Below, piece by piece: positions 45,086 to 53,464 of a DNA stretch of 64,000 nt; the stretch's first letter is position 1; each line of letters opens with the position of its first letter. The DNA comes from Orlajensenia flava. GTDB lineage: Bacteria; Actinomycetota; Actinomycetes; Actinomycetales; Microbacteriaceae. The stretch spans positions 310,001 through 374,000 of the forward strand of contig NZ_SSSN01000005.1 in NCBI RefSeq assembly GCF_004801905.1. Reading direction: 5' to 3'. The translations under genes were made by a program, and so were the position numbers. Under the pieces are notes generated by a model. That model was not told the origin of the DNA. It made no database searches and worked only from the letters and a program-made list of their open reading frames with translations.

Positions 45086-46555
45086 GTGACCCGTTCTCGG
45101 ACTTCCTCGGCCTCATCCCGCGCGCGTCTCATCGGCGGCGTCGCTCTCGCGACCGTCATCCTGATGTCGGTGCCCATCGCAGCTGTCGCTGCTGCTCCCT
45201 ACCCCAGCGATACGACGCGCCCCGACATCGTTCCCCTCCTCTCCGGCTATTCGAGCTACTGGACACCGAGCGGGCTCAATGACCTGCACGGAACGGTCGA
45301 CGATGCCGCGACAGTCCAGCGTGACGACGCCCTCACCGTGTGGATCAACCAGCACGCCACGAGCGCGGAGAAGTTCCTCGCCATCCAGGACTCGGAGTAC
45401 CAGAACGCCACATCGACGGCGTACGACCAGTCGTTGACGGTCTCAACCGGACTCGGTTCTCAGTTGAGCAGCCTCTACGTGAAGGGGCGCAACTCCGGTG
45501 CACTGCCGTTGACGAGCGCCCTCATCAACAGCTCGACGGGCAGCACGGGCGCCTACGTCTCGACGGGAGCAGCCAAGGCGGCCTACAGCCACCCCCGCCC
45601 CTACCTGCCGAGCGACCCCGCCGCGTCACCGGTCGCCGGAGATGCGGCCGGATGTGTGCCGGCCATCGCCAACGCCTCGTCGCAGCAGGCCATCCGGGTG
45701 GGCACCTCGTGGGCCGATGCGCAGGGAAACCTGCTCATCACCCGCGTCGCACCCGTCGTCGACACGACGCACCAGTTCTCACCGAACGACGTGAGCCTCG
45801 ACGCCGGATACGCGTCGGCCGGCATCTGCCTCGGCGGGTCGTTCCCGAGCGGTCACACGACAACCGCCTACGAGGCGGGCATCACCCTCGCCACGCTGCT
45901 CCCCGAGTTGGCGCCCGAGATCTTGGCGCGCGCCTCCGAGGCCGGAAACAGTCGCATCGTCCTGGGCGTGCACTATCCGCTCGACATCATGGGCGGCCGC
46001 ATCGACGGCGAGGCCGCGCTGGCCGCACGCTGGTCAGACGCGCAATTCCGCGACGAGGTGCTCCAGCCCGCTCGTGCCGAACTGCTCGCCTACTTCCAGA
46101 AGACCACCGGTCACGACCTCGACTGGGCGATCGCACACCAGAAGCCGTATACGTCCAACCCGTACGAAGGCCAGAAGATGCCCGGCGGAAGCGCCCAGAT
46201 CGTCTCGGGTCGCCAGAGCGCAGTCGCGGTGTACAGCGAGCGGATGACCTACGGGTTCGCGCAGACGGGCAACAAGGGCGCTCCCGCGTCGGTTCCTGAT
46301 GGCGCCTCGAACCTGCTCCTGACGACCTTCCCCCGGCTCACCGAAGCGCAGCGCACCAGCGTCCTGGCCCAGACGGAGATCGCATCGGGCTACCCGCTCG
46401 ACCGGTCGGGCACCAGCGCCGGCTCGTGGGAGCGGCTCAACCTCGCGAAGGCGATGAGCGCGACCGTCCTGGTGACTCCGGCCGGGTCGGCCTACGTGCT
46501 CCTCACCGGCGGCAAGGCTCGCGTGATCGACCTGGGTTCGCTCTTCCACCATTGA
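45086..46555 (+). CDS. Secreted PAP2-family (class A acid) phosphatase
   Basis: A 489-residue exported phosphatase. The signal peptide is LIGGVALATVILMSVPIAAV, cleaved after AVAAA. The three PAP2 motifs are KAAYSHPRPYLPSD (K-x6-RP, about 163), GGSFPSGHTTTAYEAG (PSGH, about 250), and SRIVLGVHYPLDIMGGRI (SR-x5-H-x3-D, about 290). Residues after about 330 form a long extra domain with TGHDLDWAIAHQKPY and GGSAQIVSGRQSAVAVYSER, not usual in small acid phosphatases. It should release phosphate from external organic esters. Its start is a leaderless GTG, and a strong terminator hairpin follows the stop. Confidence 0.9.
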   Translation: MTRSRTSSASSRARLIGGVALATVILMSVPIAAVAAAPYPSDTTRPDIVPLLSGYSSYWTPSGLNDLHGTVDDAATVQRDDALTVWINQHATSAEKFLAIQDSEYQNATSTAYDQSLTVSTGLGSQLSSLYVKGRNSGALPLTSALINSSTGSTGAYVSTGAAKAAYSHPRPYLPSDPAASPVAGDAAGCVPAIANASSQQAIRVGTSWADAQGNLLITRVAPVVDTTHQFSPNDVSLDAGYASAGICLGGSFPSGHTTTAYEAGITLATLLPELAPEILARASEAGNSRIVLGVHYPLDIMGGRIDGEAALAARWSDAQFRDEVLQPARAELLAYFQKTTGHDLDWAIAHQKPYTSNPYEGQKMPGGSAQIVSGRQSAVAVYSERMTYGFAQTGNKGAPASVPDGASNLLLTTFPRLTEAQRTSVLAQTEIASGYPLDRSGTSAGSWERLNLAKAMSATVLVTPAGSAYVLLTGGKARVIDLGSLFHH

Positions 46556-46567
46556 CTGAGTTCTTCA

Positions 46568-46609
46568 CGAAGGATCGTCGCGCTGAGGTTCCCGCGCGAC
46601 GATCCTTCG
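46568..46609. terminator. Hairpin terminator after the PAP2 gene
   Basis: CGAAGGATCGTCGCG (46568-46582) and CGCGACGATCCTTCG (46595-46609), perfect 15-base arms around a 12-base loop, twelve bases after the stop. It is almost certainly the transcription terminator of the phosphatase gene. Confidence 0.8.
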
Positions 46610-46960
46610 CACGCCGGCGCGCGCCAGCATGAGGACGATGACGAGACGTCACCTGCAGAAGTTGCCGAGGTGCACGTCGCCGGAAGATCAGCGCGCGGTC
46701 GCCTCCAGCACCAGGATCGTGCTGCGGGAAGCACGAGCCGGAGGGGGGGCCGCGCCGCACAGGACACGCCGCCACGGCTTACCCTCCCGAATGCCGCGCA
46801 GAAGCGTCGACCTGACCTGGACGACGAGCGAGACGGCGTAGACGAACGCATCCACGACGTCGAGCGCCCGCAGACGTGGCCTGGTACGGCTGTTCTCCGT
46901 CGTCCCGCCACTGTGGCAGCGGATCCACCCTTGCCGCCGAAGCCGATGCGAGCTATGGTA

Positions 46961-46978
46961 TTCAATGTAGACATTGAA
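46961..46978. promoter_or_regulatory. ArsR-type operator
   Basis: TTCAATGT-AG-ACATTGAA, a perfect 8-base inverted repeat with a 2-base centre, 18-35 bases before the ArsR start. A TATGGT -10-like box lies at its upstream edge, so a bound repressor would block transcription. The form fits the winged-helix ArsR family and autoregulation of the operon. Confidence 0.8.
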
Positions 46979-46995
46979 CAAGCGATCGGTTGAGT

Positions 46996-47385
46996 ATGAA
47001 TGATGAGACGGATGACGACGAACTGCTCGACCGTGCGTTCATGGCGCTGTCGGACCCGATCCGTCGTCGTATCGTCGCCCGTCTCAGCCGTGACGCGGCG
47101 ACGGTGAACGAACTCGCCGAGCCGTTCACCATCAGCCTGCAGGCCGTCTCCAAGCACATCCAAGTGCTCGAGCAGGCGGGTCTCGTCACCCGCACGCGCG
47201 ACGCGCAACGCCGGCCCGTGCACCTTGACGCTGCCGGGCTGGAACGGATGACCAGTTGGATCGATCGCTACCGTCTCGTTCGCGAACAGCGGTACCGCAC
47301 GCTCGACGCCCTCCTCGGCGCCGGCGCATCACCCGGGCTGGAGCATCCGGCCGCATCAGAATCGGAAGAAGAGGTAGAGAAATGA
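46996..47385 (+). CDS. ArsR-family transcriptional regulator
   Basis: A 129-residue winged-helix repressor. The helix-turn-helix covers DRAFMALSDPIRRRIVARL (about 12-30) and EPFTISLQAVSKHIQVLEQA (about 42-61), followed by the wing GLVTRTRDAQRRPVHLD. No Cys pair for metal sensing is visible, so it is probably not arsenic-responsive. ArsR proteins next to SRPBCC genes are common in actinobacteria and regulate the partner. The ATG at 46996 is taken; a TTG six bases earlier is also in frame. The perfect palindrome at 46961-46978 is its likely operator. Confidence 0.88.
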   Translation: MNDETDDDELLDRAFMALSDPIRRRIVARLSRDAATVNELAEPFTISLQAVSKHIQVLEQAGLVTRTRDAQRRPVHLDAAGLERMTSWIDRYRLVREQRYRTLDALLGAGASPGLEHPAASESEEEVEK

Positions 47386-47861
47386 GCACCACCACCAACG
47401 CCCTCACCGTCACCGCGCCGGAGGGAGCCCAGTACGTCGAGTTCGTGCGCGAATTCGACCACCCCGTCGCAGCGGTCTTCGCGGCGCACGGGGACCCCGA
47501 GCTCATCAAGCACTGGCTCGGCCCGCGCGGCCTCGAGATGGAGGTCGAGGAGTACGACTTCACCACCGGAGGCTCGTACAGCTACGTCCACTCGCGCGGC
47601 GACGAGCATTACCGCTTCCGCGGCGTGTTCCACGTGGTGCGTGAGAACGAGTTCGCCGTGCAGACCTTCGAGTTCGAGGGCTTTCCCGACGTGGTCTCGA
47701 TCGAAACGATCCGCTTCGAGGATCTCGGCGACGGTCGCACCCGGCTCAGTGGGCACGCCACCTATCCGACGCTGGAAGCCCGCGACGGCATGGTTCAGTC
47801 GGGCATGGAGACGGGCATGAGTGAGGGGTACGACCGGCTCGAGGAGCTGCTCGCCCGCTGA
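47382..47861 (+). CDS. SRPBCC/AHSA1-domain protein
   Basis: A 159-residue AHSA1-type SRPBCC protein. The pattern VREFDHPVAAVFAAHGDPEL followed by IKHWLGPRGLEMEVEEYDF (about 22-60) is characteristic, as are GGSYSYVHSRGDEHYRFRGVF and the C-terminal GMSEGYDRLEELL. Such proteins bind hydrophobic ligands or assist others; the molecular role of this ArsR-linked group is not settled. The ATG overlaps the ArsR stop by four bases (ATGA), so they are coupled. A 112-base tandem repeat separates it from the following VOC gene. Confidence 0.87.
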   Translation: MSTTTNALTVTAPEGAQYVEFVREFDHPVAAVFAAHGDPELIKHWLGPRGLEMEVEEYDFTTGGSYSYVHSRGDEHYRFRGVFHVVRENEFAVQTFEFEGFPDVVSIETIRFEDLGDGRTRLSGHATYPTLEARDGMVQSGMETGMSEGYDRLEELLAR

Positions 47862-47871
47862 GTTGTGGTGC

Positions 47872-48150
47872 GAGGGTCTCGATACGCGGAGCCGCTGGCG
47901 CGTCTGCGCTACTCGACCGGCAGCAGTGCTGGTTGAGTAGCCCGTGACGAAGGAGCAGGCGTATCGAAACCCGGTCGCAGGTGCGAGGGTCTCGATACGC
48001 GGAGCCGCTACGCGTCTGCGCTACTCGACCGGCGCTGTTGCTGGTTGAGTAGGCCGTGACGAAGGAGCGGGCGTATCGAAACCCGCGGTCGCGCGTGCGA
48101 GGGTCTCGATACGCGGAGCCGCTGCGCGTCTGCGCTACTCGACCGGCAAT
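47872..48150. repeat. 112-base tandem repeat of paired palindromic elements, 2.5 copies
   Basis: Units begin at about 47872, 47984 and 48098 (partial). Each holds GGTCTCGATACGCGGAGCCG and GCTACTCGACC, then the inverted half GGTTGAGTAGC...GCGTATCGAAACC. Both halves are versions of one element, GGTYTCGATACGC...GCTACTCRACC, placed head to head. Related copies occur at 58783-58960 and 59088-59135. It fills the gap between the SRPBCC and VOC genes. Confidence 0.88.
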
Positions 48151-48189
48151 GAACAAGAGCCAGCAGTGAACAAGACAAGGAGCAACACC

Positions 48190-48630
48190 ATGGACTGGAC
48201 CCTCGAGGTCGTCATCGTCCCCGTCAGCGATCTGGCGGCATCCATCGCGTTCTACCGCGACCAGGTCGGCTTCGCCCTCGACCACGACACGACCAACGAG
48301 CACATGCACGTCGTTCAGTTCACGCCGCACGGCTCGGGATGCTCGATCGTCATCGGCACCATGCCATCGCAGAACGAGATGGCGCCGGGATCGCTCAAGG
48401 GAGTTCAGCTGGTGGTCGCGGATGCCGCCGCCGCCCGCGAGGAGCTCGTGGGCCGGGGAGTGGAATGCTCCGAGCTGATGGCGTTCGACGAACGCGACGG
48501 CGGAACGTTCTTCGGCTTCTCGGACCCCGACGGCAACTCGTGGGCCGTGCAGCAGATCCGCGCTCGCGCCCACACGCCCCTGATTCCGTTGGAGGCCCGC
48601 GGTCGCTTCGGCGAAGGCGTCGAGCTGTAG
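48190..48630 (+). CDS. VOC-superfamily (glyoxalase-like) protein
   Basis: A 146-residue vicinal-oxygen-chelate protein with two beta-alpha-beta-beta-beta modules. The first has VVIVPVSDLAASIAFYRDQV and GFALDHD; the second has VQLVVADAAAAREELVGRGV and FFGFSDPDGNSWAVQQI. The SDPDGN ending is the standard glyoxalase/bleomycin-resistance/dioxygenase mark. Whether it is an enzyme or a binding protein cannot be told. AAGGAG lies about seven bases before the ATG. It is downstream of the ArsR-SRPBCC pair beyond a repeat block and precedes a phzF-like gene. Confidence 0.88.
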   Translation: MDWTLEVVIVPVSDLAASIAFYRDQVGFALDHDTTNEHMHVVQFTPHGSGCSIVIGTMPSQNEMAPGSLKGVQLVVADAAAAREELVGRGVECSELMAFDERDGGTFFGFSDPDGNSWAVQQIRARAHTPLIPLEARGRFGEGVEL

Positions 48631-48672
48631 CCGCACCTTGAGGATGTCGGTGCGGTGGGCGACCATCGAAGG

Positions 48673-49557
48673 GTGACCCCCGACATCCTCCGTTACGCCG
48701 CCTTCACCGCTGACCCCGACGGAGGAAACCCCGCCGGGGTAGTCCTCGATGCGACACATCTCGACGACGAGCAGATGCAGCGCATCGCCGCCGAGGTCGA
48801 CTTCTCCGAGACTGCCTTCGTGACGGGCGAGCGGGACGGAGCGCGAATCGTGCGGTACTTCTCGCCGATTTCAGAGGTGCCTTTCTGCGGTCATGCCACG
48901 ATCGCCGCCGCGGTCGCACTCGCCGAGCGGGAAGGGTCCGGAGAGAAGCGTTTCGCGACGCGTGTCGGTGAGATCCGCATCACCACGGTGACGGATGCCG
49001 ACGGCGCCTTCACCGCGTCGTTCACGAGCGTCGAGCCCGCCGTCGCCGACTTCCCGCCCGGCGTGCTCGACCAGCTGTTGACGGCGCTCGGGCTCACGAC
49101 CGCCCAGCTCGACGATCGCCCACCGAAGGTCGCCTTCGCAGGCAACTGGCATCCGGTGCTCGCGATAACGGATGCGGAGGACTTCGACGGCTTCACCTTC
49201 GACCCCGCCGTCATCCGCCGCATGATGGACGACAACGGCTGGTCGGGAACCGTCACGGTCGTGCGCGCGCTCGACAGCGGGTCTGACTCCGACGACAGCG
49301 GTCCCGATCGAGGGCGCTTCAGCCTGTTCGAGACGCGCAACCTCTTTCCCGTCGGTCGCATCACGGAGGACCCGGCGACAGGATCCGCGGGGGCGTCGCT
49401 CGGCGGCTACCTGCGTGAGCTCGCACTCGTCGAGCCACCAGCACGCGTGCTCATCCGGCAGGGAAGGCATGTCGACCGGCCGAGCGAGTTGACCGTCGAC
49501 GTGCCGGCATCCGGTGGTGTGACCGTGAGTGGACGAGCTGTTCCGATGGCCGGTTGA
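48673..49557 (+). CDS. PhzF-family isomerase/epimerase-fold protein
   Basis: A 294-residue PhzF-like protein, with two similar alpha/beta barrels of the diaminopimelate-epimerase fold. TADPDGGNPAGVV (about 11), VDFSETAFV with the catalytic Glu (about 44), SEVPFCGHATIAAAVAL (about 68-84), and FPVGRITEDPATGSAGASLG (about 225-244) are the family marks. PhzF itself isomerises a phenazine precursor, but most relatives have unknown substrates and no phenazine genes are near. Start at a GTG with GACCAT six bases upstream (leaderless type); an earlier GTG at 48655 is possible. The transcript ends at the hairpin at 49694-49726. Confidence 0.88.
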   Translation: MTPDILRYAAFTADPDGGNPAGVVLDATHLDDEQMQRIAAEVDFSETAFVTGERDGARIVRYFSPISEVPFCGHATIAAAVALAEREGSGEKRFATRVGEIRITTVTDADGAFTASFTSVEPAVADFPPGVLDQLLTALGLTTAQLDDRPPKVAFAGNWHPVLAITDAEDFDGFTFDPAVIRRMMDDNGWSGTVTVVRALDSGSDSDDSGPDRGRFSLFETRNLFPVGRITEDPATGSAGASLGGYLRELALVEPPARVLIRQGRHVDRPSELTVDVPASGGVTVSGRAVPMAG

Positions 49558-49693
49558 GGGTCGTCGCGAGAAATCCTCCAATCCACCCGAACGGGGGCTC
49601 CGAAGTACTCAATAGCGTCGGGCCAAGGCCCTCGACGCCCGAGTCATCCGGTGGCCATGATTGAGGGATCCGGCCAACCCCGAGCGGATGACT

Positions 49694-49726
49694 GAAAGGG
49701 CCCCGCACCTCCTGCGGGGCCCTTTC
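49694..49726. terminator. Bidirectional terminator between phzF-like and phosphoketolase genes
   Basis: GAAAGGGCCCCGCA pairs with TGCGGGGCCCTTTC, perfect 14-base arms around CCTCC. With an A-run on one side and a T-run on the other it can stop transcripts from both converging genes. The 130 bases before it contain no gene. Confidence 0.9.
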
Positions 49727-49742
49727 GATCGTTCGGCCCGGA

Positions 49743-52232
49743 TCAGCCGTGGAACTCCCAGTCGGTGATCCAGTCGGGGTCTTCGCCATAGCGGTAAGCG
49801 TGCTCCCGGGCATCCTCCCGCGCGCGCCTCCATTCCTCGGCGAGTTCCGGCATCCCCTCCGCCGATGCCAGGCCGGGAACGCGGTGCAGCACGTCGAGGG
49901 CCAGCCGGTAGCGATCCAGGTCGTTCAGGTGCACCATGTCGAACGGCGTCGTGGTCGTGCCCATCTCCTTGAACCCGCGCACGTGGATGTTGCCGTGGTT
50001 GGTTCGCCGGTAGGTCAGCTGGTGGATCAGTGCCGGATATCCGTGGAAAGCGAACACGACGGGCCGATCTGTCGTGAACACCGCGTCGAACGCGTCAGAG
50101 GTCAGCCCGTGCGGGTGTTCCTTGGCGTCCTGCAGGCGCATGAGGTCGACGACGTTGACGAAGCGGATGCGCAAGCCGGGGATGCGCTCCCGCAGCAGTT
50201 GCGCTGCGGCCATCGCCTCCAGGGTCGGCACATCGCCTGCGGCTGCGATGACGACGTCGGGATCGAGGCCTGGATCGTCCTCGCTGCCGGCCCATTCCCA
50301 GATGCCGAGGCCCGCCTCGCCGTGACGCCGTGCCTCCTCGATGCTCAGCCACTGCGGCTGCGGCTGCTTGCCGGCCACCACGACGTTGACGTGGTCGACG
50401 GTCTGGAAGCAGTGCTCCATCGTGACGAGCAGGGTGTTGGCGTCCGGCGGAAGGTAGACGCGCACGACCGCCGCCTTCTTGTTGACCACGATGTTGAGAA
50501 ATCCCGGGTCCTGGTGCGAGAAGCCGTTGTGGTCCTGACGCCACACGTGCGAGGAGAGCAGGTAGGTGAGCGAGGAGATCGGCCCTCGCCACGGCACGTG
50601 GGACGCGGACTCGATCCACTTGGCGAACTGGTTGAACATCGAGTCGACGATGTGCACGAAGGCCTCGTAGGACGTGATGAGTCCGTGCCTGCCCGTGAGC
50701 AGGTAACCCTCGAGCATGCCCTGCATGAGGTGCTCGCTGAGCGCTTCGACGACACGGCCGTTCCTGCCGAGGTGCACATCGCCGTCCACGAGCGATTCCG
50801 CCCACACGCGGGGAGTGACCTCGAACACCGCGTCGAGCCGGTTGGACGCGACCTCGTCGGGGCCGAACAGGCGGAAGTCGTCGGGATTGGCGATCATGAC
50901 GTCGCGCAGCCATCGGCCGAACACCCGCGTGGATTCGCCCTCGACCCAGCGCGAGTCCGGCACATCGACCGCCTGGTCCTCGATGGGCGGCAGGACGAGT
51001 GCCGAACGTACGCCGTCGTTCGCGTGCGTGCTCGCGCTCATCCGCGTCCGAGCCGGCGGTTGGAGCGCCGCGAGCGACTCGACGGGTCTGCCCTCGTCGT
51101 CGAAGAGTTCCTCGGCGTGATAGCTGCGCAGCCAGGTATCGAGCAGGGCGAGGTGCTCGGGGTTGTCGCGGACCTCCGCGAGAGGAACCTGGTGAGCGCG
51201 GAAGGTGCCCTCGACCGGCACCCCGTCGACGAAGCGCGGGCCGGTCCATCCCTTGGGCGTGCGCAGGACGATGAGCGGCCACGTCGGATCGGCGTCGGCA
51301 CTCGGGTCCGAGCCTGCTCCACCCGCCGTCACGTCCGGGGTCTGCGGCGCCGCGGCATCCGTCGGCAGGTCGCTCGCGCGGGCAGCGCGCTGGATCTCCG
51401 CGATCCGGTCGTAGGCCTCGCCGACGGCCGCGGCCATGCGCTCGTGCACGCGCATCGGATCCTCCCCGTCGAACCCGCCGGTGACGAGCAGCGGCTCGTA
51501 GCCCTGTCCCCGGAAGAACTGAACCAGCTCCTCCTCGGGGATGCGGGCGAGCAGCGTCGGGCCGGCGATCTTGTAGCCGTTGAGGTTGAGGATGGGCAGC
51601 ACGGCGCCATCCGTCGCCGGGTCGAGGAAGGCGTGCCCGCGCCAGCTCGCCGCGAGCGGCCCCGTCTCGGCCTCGCCATCGCCGATGACGCAGGCGACCA
51701 CGAGGTGGGGGTTGTCGAACGCCGCCCCGAAGGCGTGCATGAGTGAGTAACCGAGCTCGCCGCCCTCGTTGATCGAGCCGGGCGTCTCGGGCGCGGCGTG
51801 CGAGGGAATGCCCCCGGGAAAGGAGAACTGCCGGAACAGGCGCTGCATGCCGGCTCCGTCGCGCGTGATGTCGGGGAACAGCTCCGAGTAGGTGCCCTCG
51901 AGCCACGTGTTGGCGACCATCGCCGGGCCGCCGTGACCCGGGCCGCAGACGTAGAGGGTGGGCGTGCCGCGCTCGACGATCACCTTGTTGAGGTGAGCGT
52001 AGATGAGACTGAGCGCCGGCGAGGTGCCCCAGTGGCCGAGCAGCCGCGGCTTGATCTGATCGGCCGCGAGCGGGCGTGCGAGCAGCGGGTTGTCGAGCAG
52101 GTAGATCTGGCCGACGGTGAGGTAGTTGGCTGCGCGCCACCAGGCATCGACCGTGTCGAGGCCGACGGATGTCGCGGGTGCGGCGTCCTGAGGCGTGGTG
52201 TGCGATGCCGAAGCATCCGGGGAAGCTGACAT
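49743..52232 (-). CDS. xfp: Phosphoketolase (xylulose-5-P/fructose-6-P)
   Basis: An 829-residue thiamine-diphosphate enzyme that splits xylulose-5-phosphate or fructose-6-phosphate with phosphate to give acetyl-phosphate. The family marks are [15 protein letters not shown] (about 38), [19 protein letters not shown] (about 64), GPGHGGPAM (about 97), [16 protein letters not shown] (about 183, the TPP/metal site), PKGWTGP (about 330), [18 protein letters not shown] (about 558) and [15 protein letters not shown] (about 737). Length is slightly above the usual 790-800 because of a loop around 285-315 ([19 protein letters not shown]). GGAGG is seven bases before the ATG. It stands alone, with terminators around it. 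Confidence 0.95.
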   Translation of the reverse strand: MSASPDASASHTTPQDAAPATSVGLDTVDAWWRAANYLTVGQIYLLDNPLLARPLAADQIKPRLLGHWGTSPALSLIYAHLNKVIVERGTPTLYVCGPGHGGPAMVANTWLEGTYSELFPDITRDGAGMQRLFRQFSFPGGIPSHAAPETPGSINEGGELGYSLMHAFGAAFDNPHLVVACVIGDGEAETGPLAASWRGHAFLDPATDGAVLPILNLNGYKIAGPTLLARIPEEELVQFFRGQGYEPLLVTGGFDGEDPMRVHERMAAAVGEAYDRIAEIQRAARASDLPTDAAAPQTPDVTAGGAGSDPSADADPTWPLIVLRTPKGWTGPRFVDGVPVEGTFRAHQVPLAEVRDNPEHLALLDTWLRSYHAEELFDDEGRPVESLAALQPPARTRMSASTHANDGVRSALVLPPIEDQAVDVPDSRWVEGESTRVFGRWLRDVMIANPDDFRLFGPDEVASNRLDAVFEVTPRVWAESLVDGDVHLGRNGRVVEALSEHLMQGMLEGYLLTGRHGLITSYEAFVHIVDSMFNQFAKWIESASHVPWRGPISSLTYLLSSHVWRQDHNGFSHQDPGFLNIVVNKKAAVVRVYLPPDANTLLVTMEHCFQTVDHVNVVVAGKQPQPQWLSIEEARRHGEAGLGIWEWAGSEDDPGLDPDVVIAAAGDVPTLEAMAAAQLLRERIPGLRIRFVNVVDLMRLQDAKEHPHGLTSDAFDAVFTTDRPVVFAFHGYPALIHQLTYRRTNHGNIHVRGFKEMGTTTTPFDMVHLNDLDRYRLALDVLHRVPGLASAEGMPELAEEWRRAREDAREHAYRYGEDPDWITDWEFHG

Positions 52233-52423
52233 GAGGTACCTCCGGCGCGATCGTGGGTCCTCTTGGAGCCTACGGATGGCGCCCCCGTCGTGGGAAGGGC
52301 TGGCGACCGTCGAGCTGGCGACCGCCGAGCATGGTGGTCAGCGCGCCTCGGGGGGATGGATCGCGCGTTCGAGGCAGGATGGAGCCACGCCCGGTCGCAG
52401 CGGGACGCGAAGCGAGGAGTGCG

Positions 52424-53158
52424 ATGCCGTACACGAATGCCGACGGAGAGCCGCTGGCGAGCATCGAGTTGGCGCAGGTCCCACCCGACGACTACCGGTT
52501 CCAACTGCGCTCGGCGATCCACTACCGGGAGCCCGGGGGCACCGTCGAGTACACGGCGCCCGCGCACACGCCGAGCGATCATCCCCAGGACGGTCAGCGG
52601 ACCGACCTGGCCTCCGTTCCGCAGTTCCTCTGGAGTTTCGTCGCCTCCTACGGCCGGCAGTCGGCTGCGGCGATCGTGCACGACGCCCGGTCGGATGCCG
52701 CCGACCTGCTGGGCGACCCCGCTGCGGCGCTCGGGCAGCGTCGCACCGACGACCGCGTCTTCCGCGTCGGGCTGCGGGAACAGCGCGTTCCGTTGGTGCG
52801 CGCATGGCTGATGTGGTCGTGGGTGTCGGTCGGGCGCTACGTCGCCTTCAAGCCGTGGGTCGCCGTGCTGATGATCGCGCAGGCCGTGGTGGCGCTCGCG
52901 GTGGTGGTGCTGGCATCCGTTCTGGCGTTCTCGAATCCGCTCTGGCTGCTGCTGCTGTTGGTTCCGGCGGCGCTGGCGCTGCCGTGGGGGCGCGACGCCG
53001 GACTCATGCTCGTGCTCAGCTACGGCGGCGCCTTCACGGCTCCGCTCATCGCGCTGCACCTGCTCTCGCTGCTGCCGTTCCGGCTCGTGGAGTTCGTCGG
53101 AGAGCTCGTGACGGGGGGCGAGCCGACCAAGGTCTTCCGGCCGACCGTCCGCGGTTGA
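52424..53158 (+). CDS. DUF1353-domain protein with C-terminal membrane segments
   Basis: A 244-residue protein. The N-terminal half (about 20-130) is DUF1353-like: TVEYTAPAHTPSDHPQDGQR, TDLASVPQFLWSFVASYGR and AAAIVHDARSDAADL, a pattern seen in phage- and bacterial-derived proteins with an invariant TDLASVP and HD-type Asp/His. The C-terminal half adds three hydrophobic helices (PWVAVLMIAQAVVALAVVV, SNPLWLLLLLVPAALALP and SYGGAFTAPLIALHLLSLL). The ATG at 52424 has GAGGAG four bases upstream. The stop overlaps a stray copy of the 30-base repeat. Function unknown. Confidence 0.78.
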   Translation: MPYTNADGEPLASIELAQVPPDDYRFQLRSAIHYREPGGTVEYTAPAHTPSDHPQDGQRTDLASVPQFLWSFVASYGRQSAAAIVHDARSDAADLLGDPAAALGQRRTDDRVFRVGLREQRVPLVRAWLMWSWVSVGRYVAFKPWVAVLMIAQAVVALAVVVLASVLAFSNPLWLLLLLVPAALALPWGRDAGLMLVLSYGGAFTAPLIALHLLSLLPFRLVEFVGELVTGGEPTKVFRPTVRG

Positions 53159-53174
53159 GTGCCATAACGCGCAT
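53158..53174. repeat. Solitary inverted copy of the 29-kb repeat core
   Basis: AGTGCCATAACGCGCAT is the exact reverse complement of ATGCGCGTTATGGCACT, the core of the array at 29362-29855. It abuts the stop of the DUF1353 gene. A single 17-base match by chance is unlikely, so the repeat is dispersed. Confidence 0.8.
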
Positions 53175-53205
53175 GCGGGCGCGCGGGCGCGGTTCCGGCA
53201 GAAAC

Positions 53206-53211
53206 CATAAT
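53206..53211 (+). promoter_or_regulatory. -10 box of a leaderless promoter
   Basis: CATAAT, six bases before the ATG at 53218; a close match to TATAAT in an otherwise GC-rich stretch. Confidence 0.5.
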
Positions 53212-53217
53212 GGGCAC

Positions 53218-53436
53218 ATGACGCAAACCCCCGAGCCCCGTCCGAGCGGCCGCGCTGGCCGCAAGCACATGAGCGCGCCGGTCGCCTGGGTGCTCGGCAT
53301 CATCGTCGGCGCGCTGCTCGGGGTGGCGCTCGGCTACACGCTGAGCAGTGTCATCGCGGGGGTGCTCATCGGCATCGTGATCGCGGTCGGATTCGGGCTG
53401 CTGTTCTCCCCACCGCGCGTCCAGCGCGGTCGCTGA
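53218..53436 (+). CDS. Small membrane protein, 72 aa
   Basis: A 72-residue protein with a charged head (TQTPEPRPSGRAGRKHM) and two hydrophobic helices, VAWVLGIIVGALLGVALGY and VIAGVLIGIVIAVGFGLLF. They form a helical hairpin and are followed by a short basic tail (SPPRVQRGR). I recognise no family. A leaderless CATAAT promoter supports it as a real gene. It lies between the DUF1353 gene and a convergent DMT exporter gene. Confidence 0.7.
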   Translation: MTQTPEPRPSGRAGRKHMSAPVAWVLGIIVGALLGVALGYTLSSVIAGVLIGIVIAVGFGLLFSPPRVQRGR

Positions 53437-53464
53437 CGAGCCGCGCCGGCGTTCACGACCGCCC

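Larger units (their letters stand above)
46565..46981 (-). pseudogene. Decayed small membrane-protein gene (conserved actinobacterial family)
   Basis: On the minus strand one frame gives TRPRLRALDVVDAFVYAVSL (about 46885-46830), then degenerate sequence, then STILVLEATAR and a TGA at 46688-46690. After that come DVHLGNFCR, another TGA at 46649-46651, then RLVIVLMLARAGVRRIVA. The opening RALDVVDAFVYxV and the ending LARAGVRR resemble a family of small membrane proteins I know from related genomes, where the middle is a run of membrane helices. Here the middle is lost and two stops interrupt the frame. The family assignment is from memory, so the call is moderate. It lies between PAP2 and the ArsR regulator and shares its upstream region with arsR. 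Confidence 0.5.
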
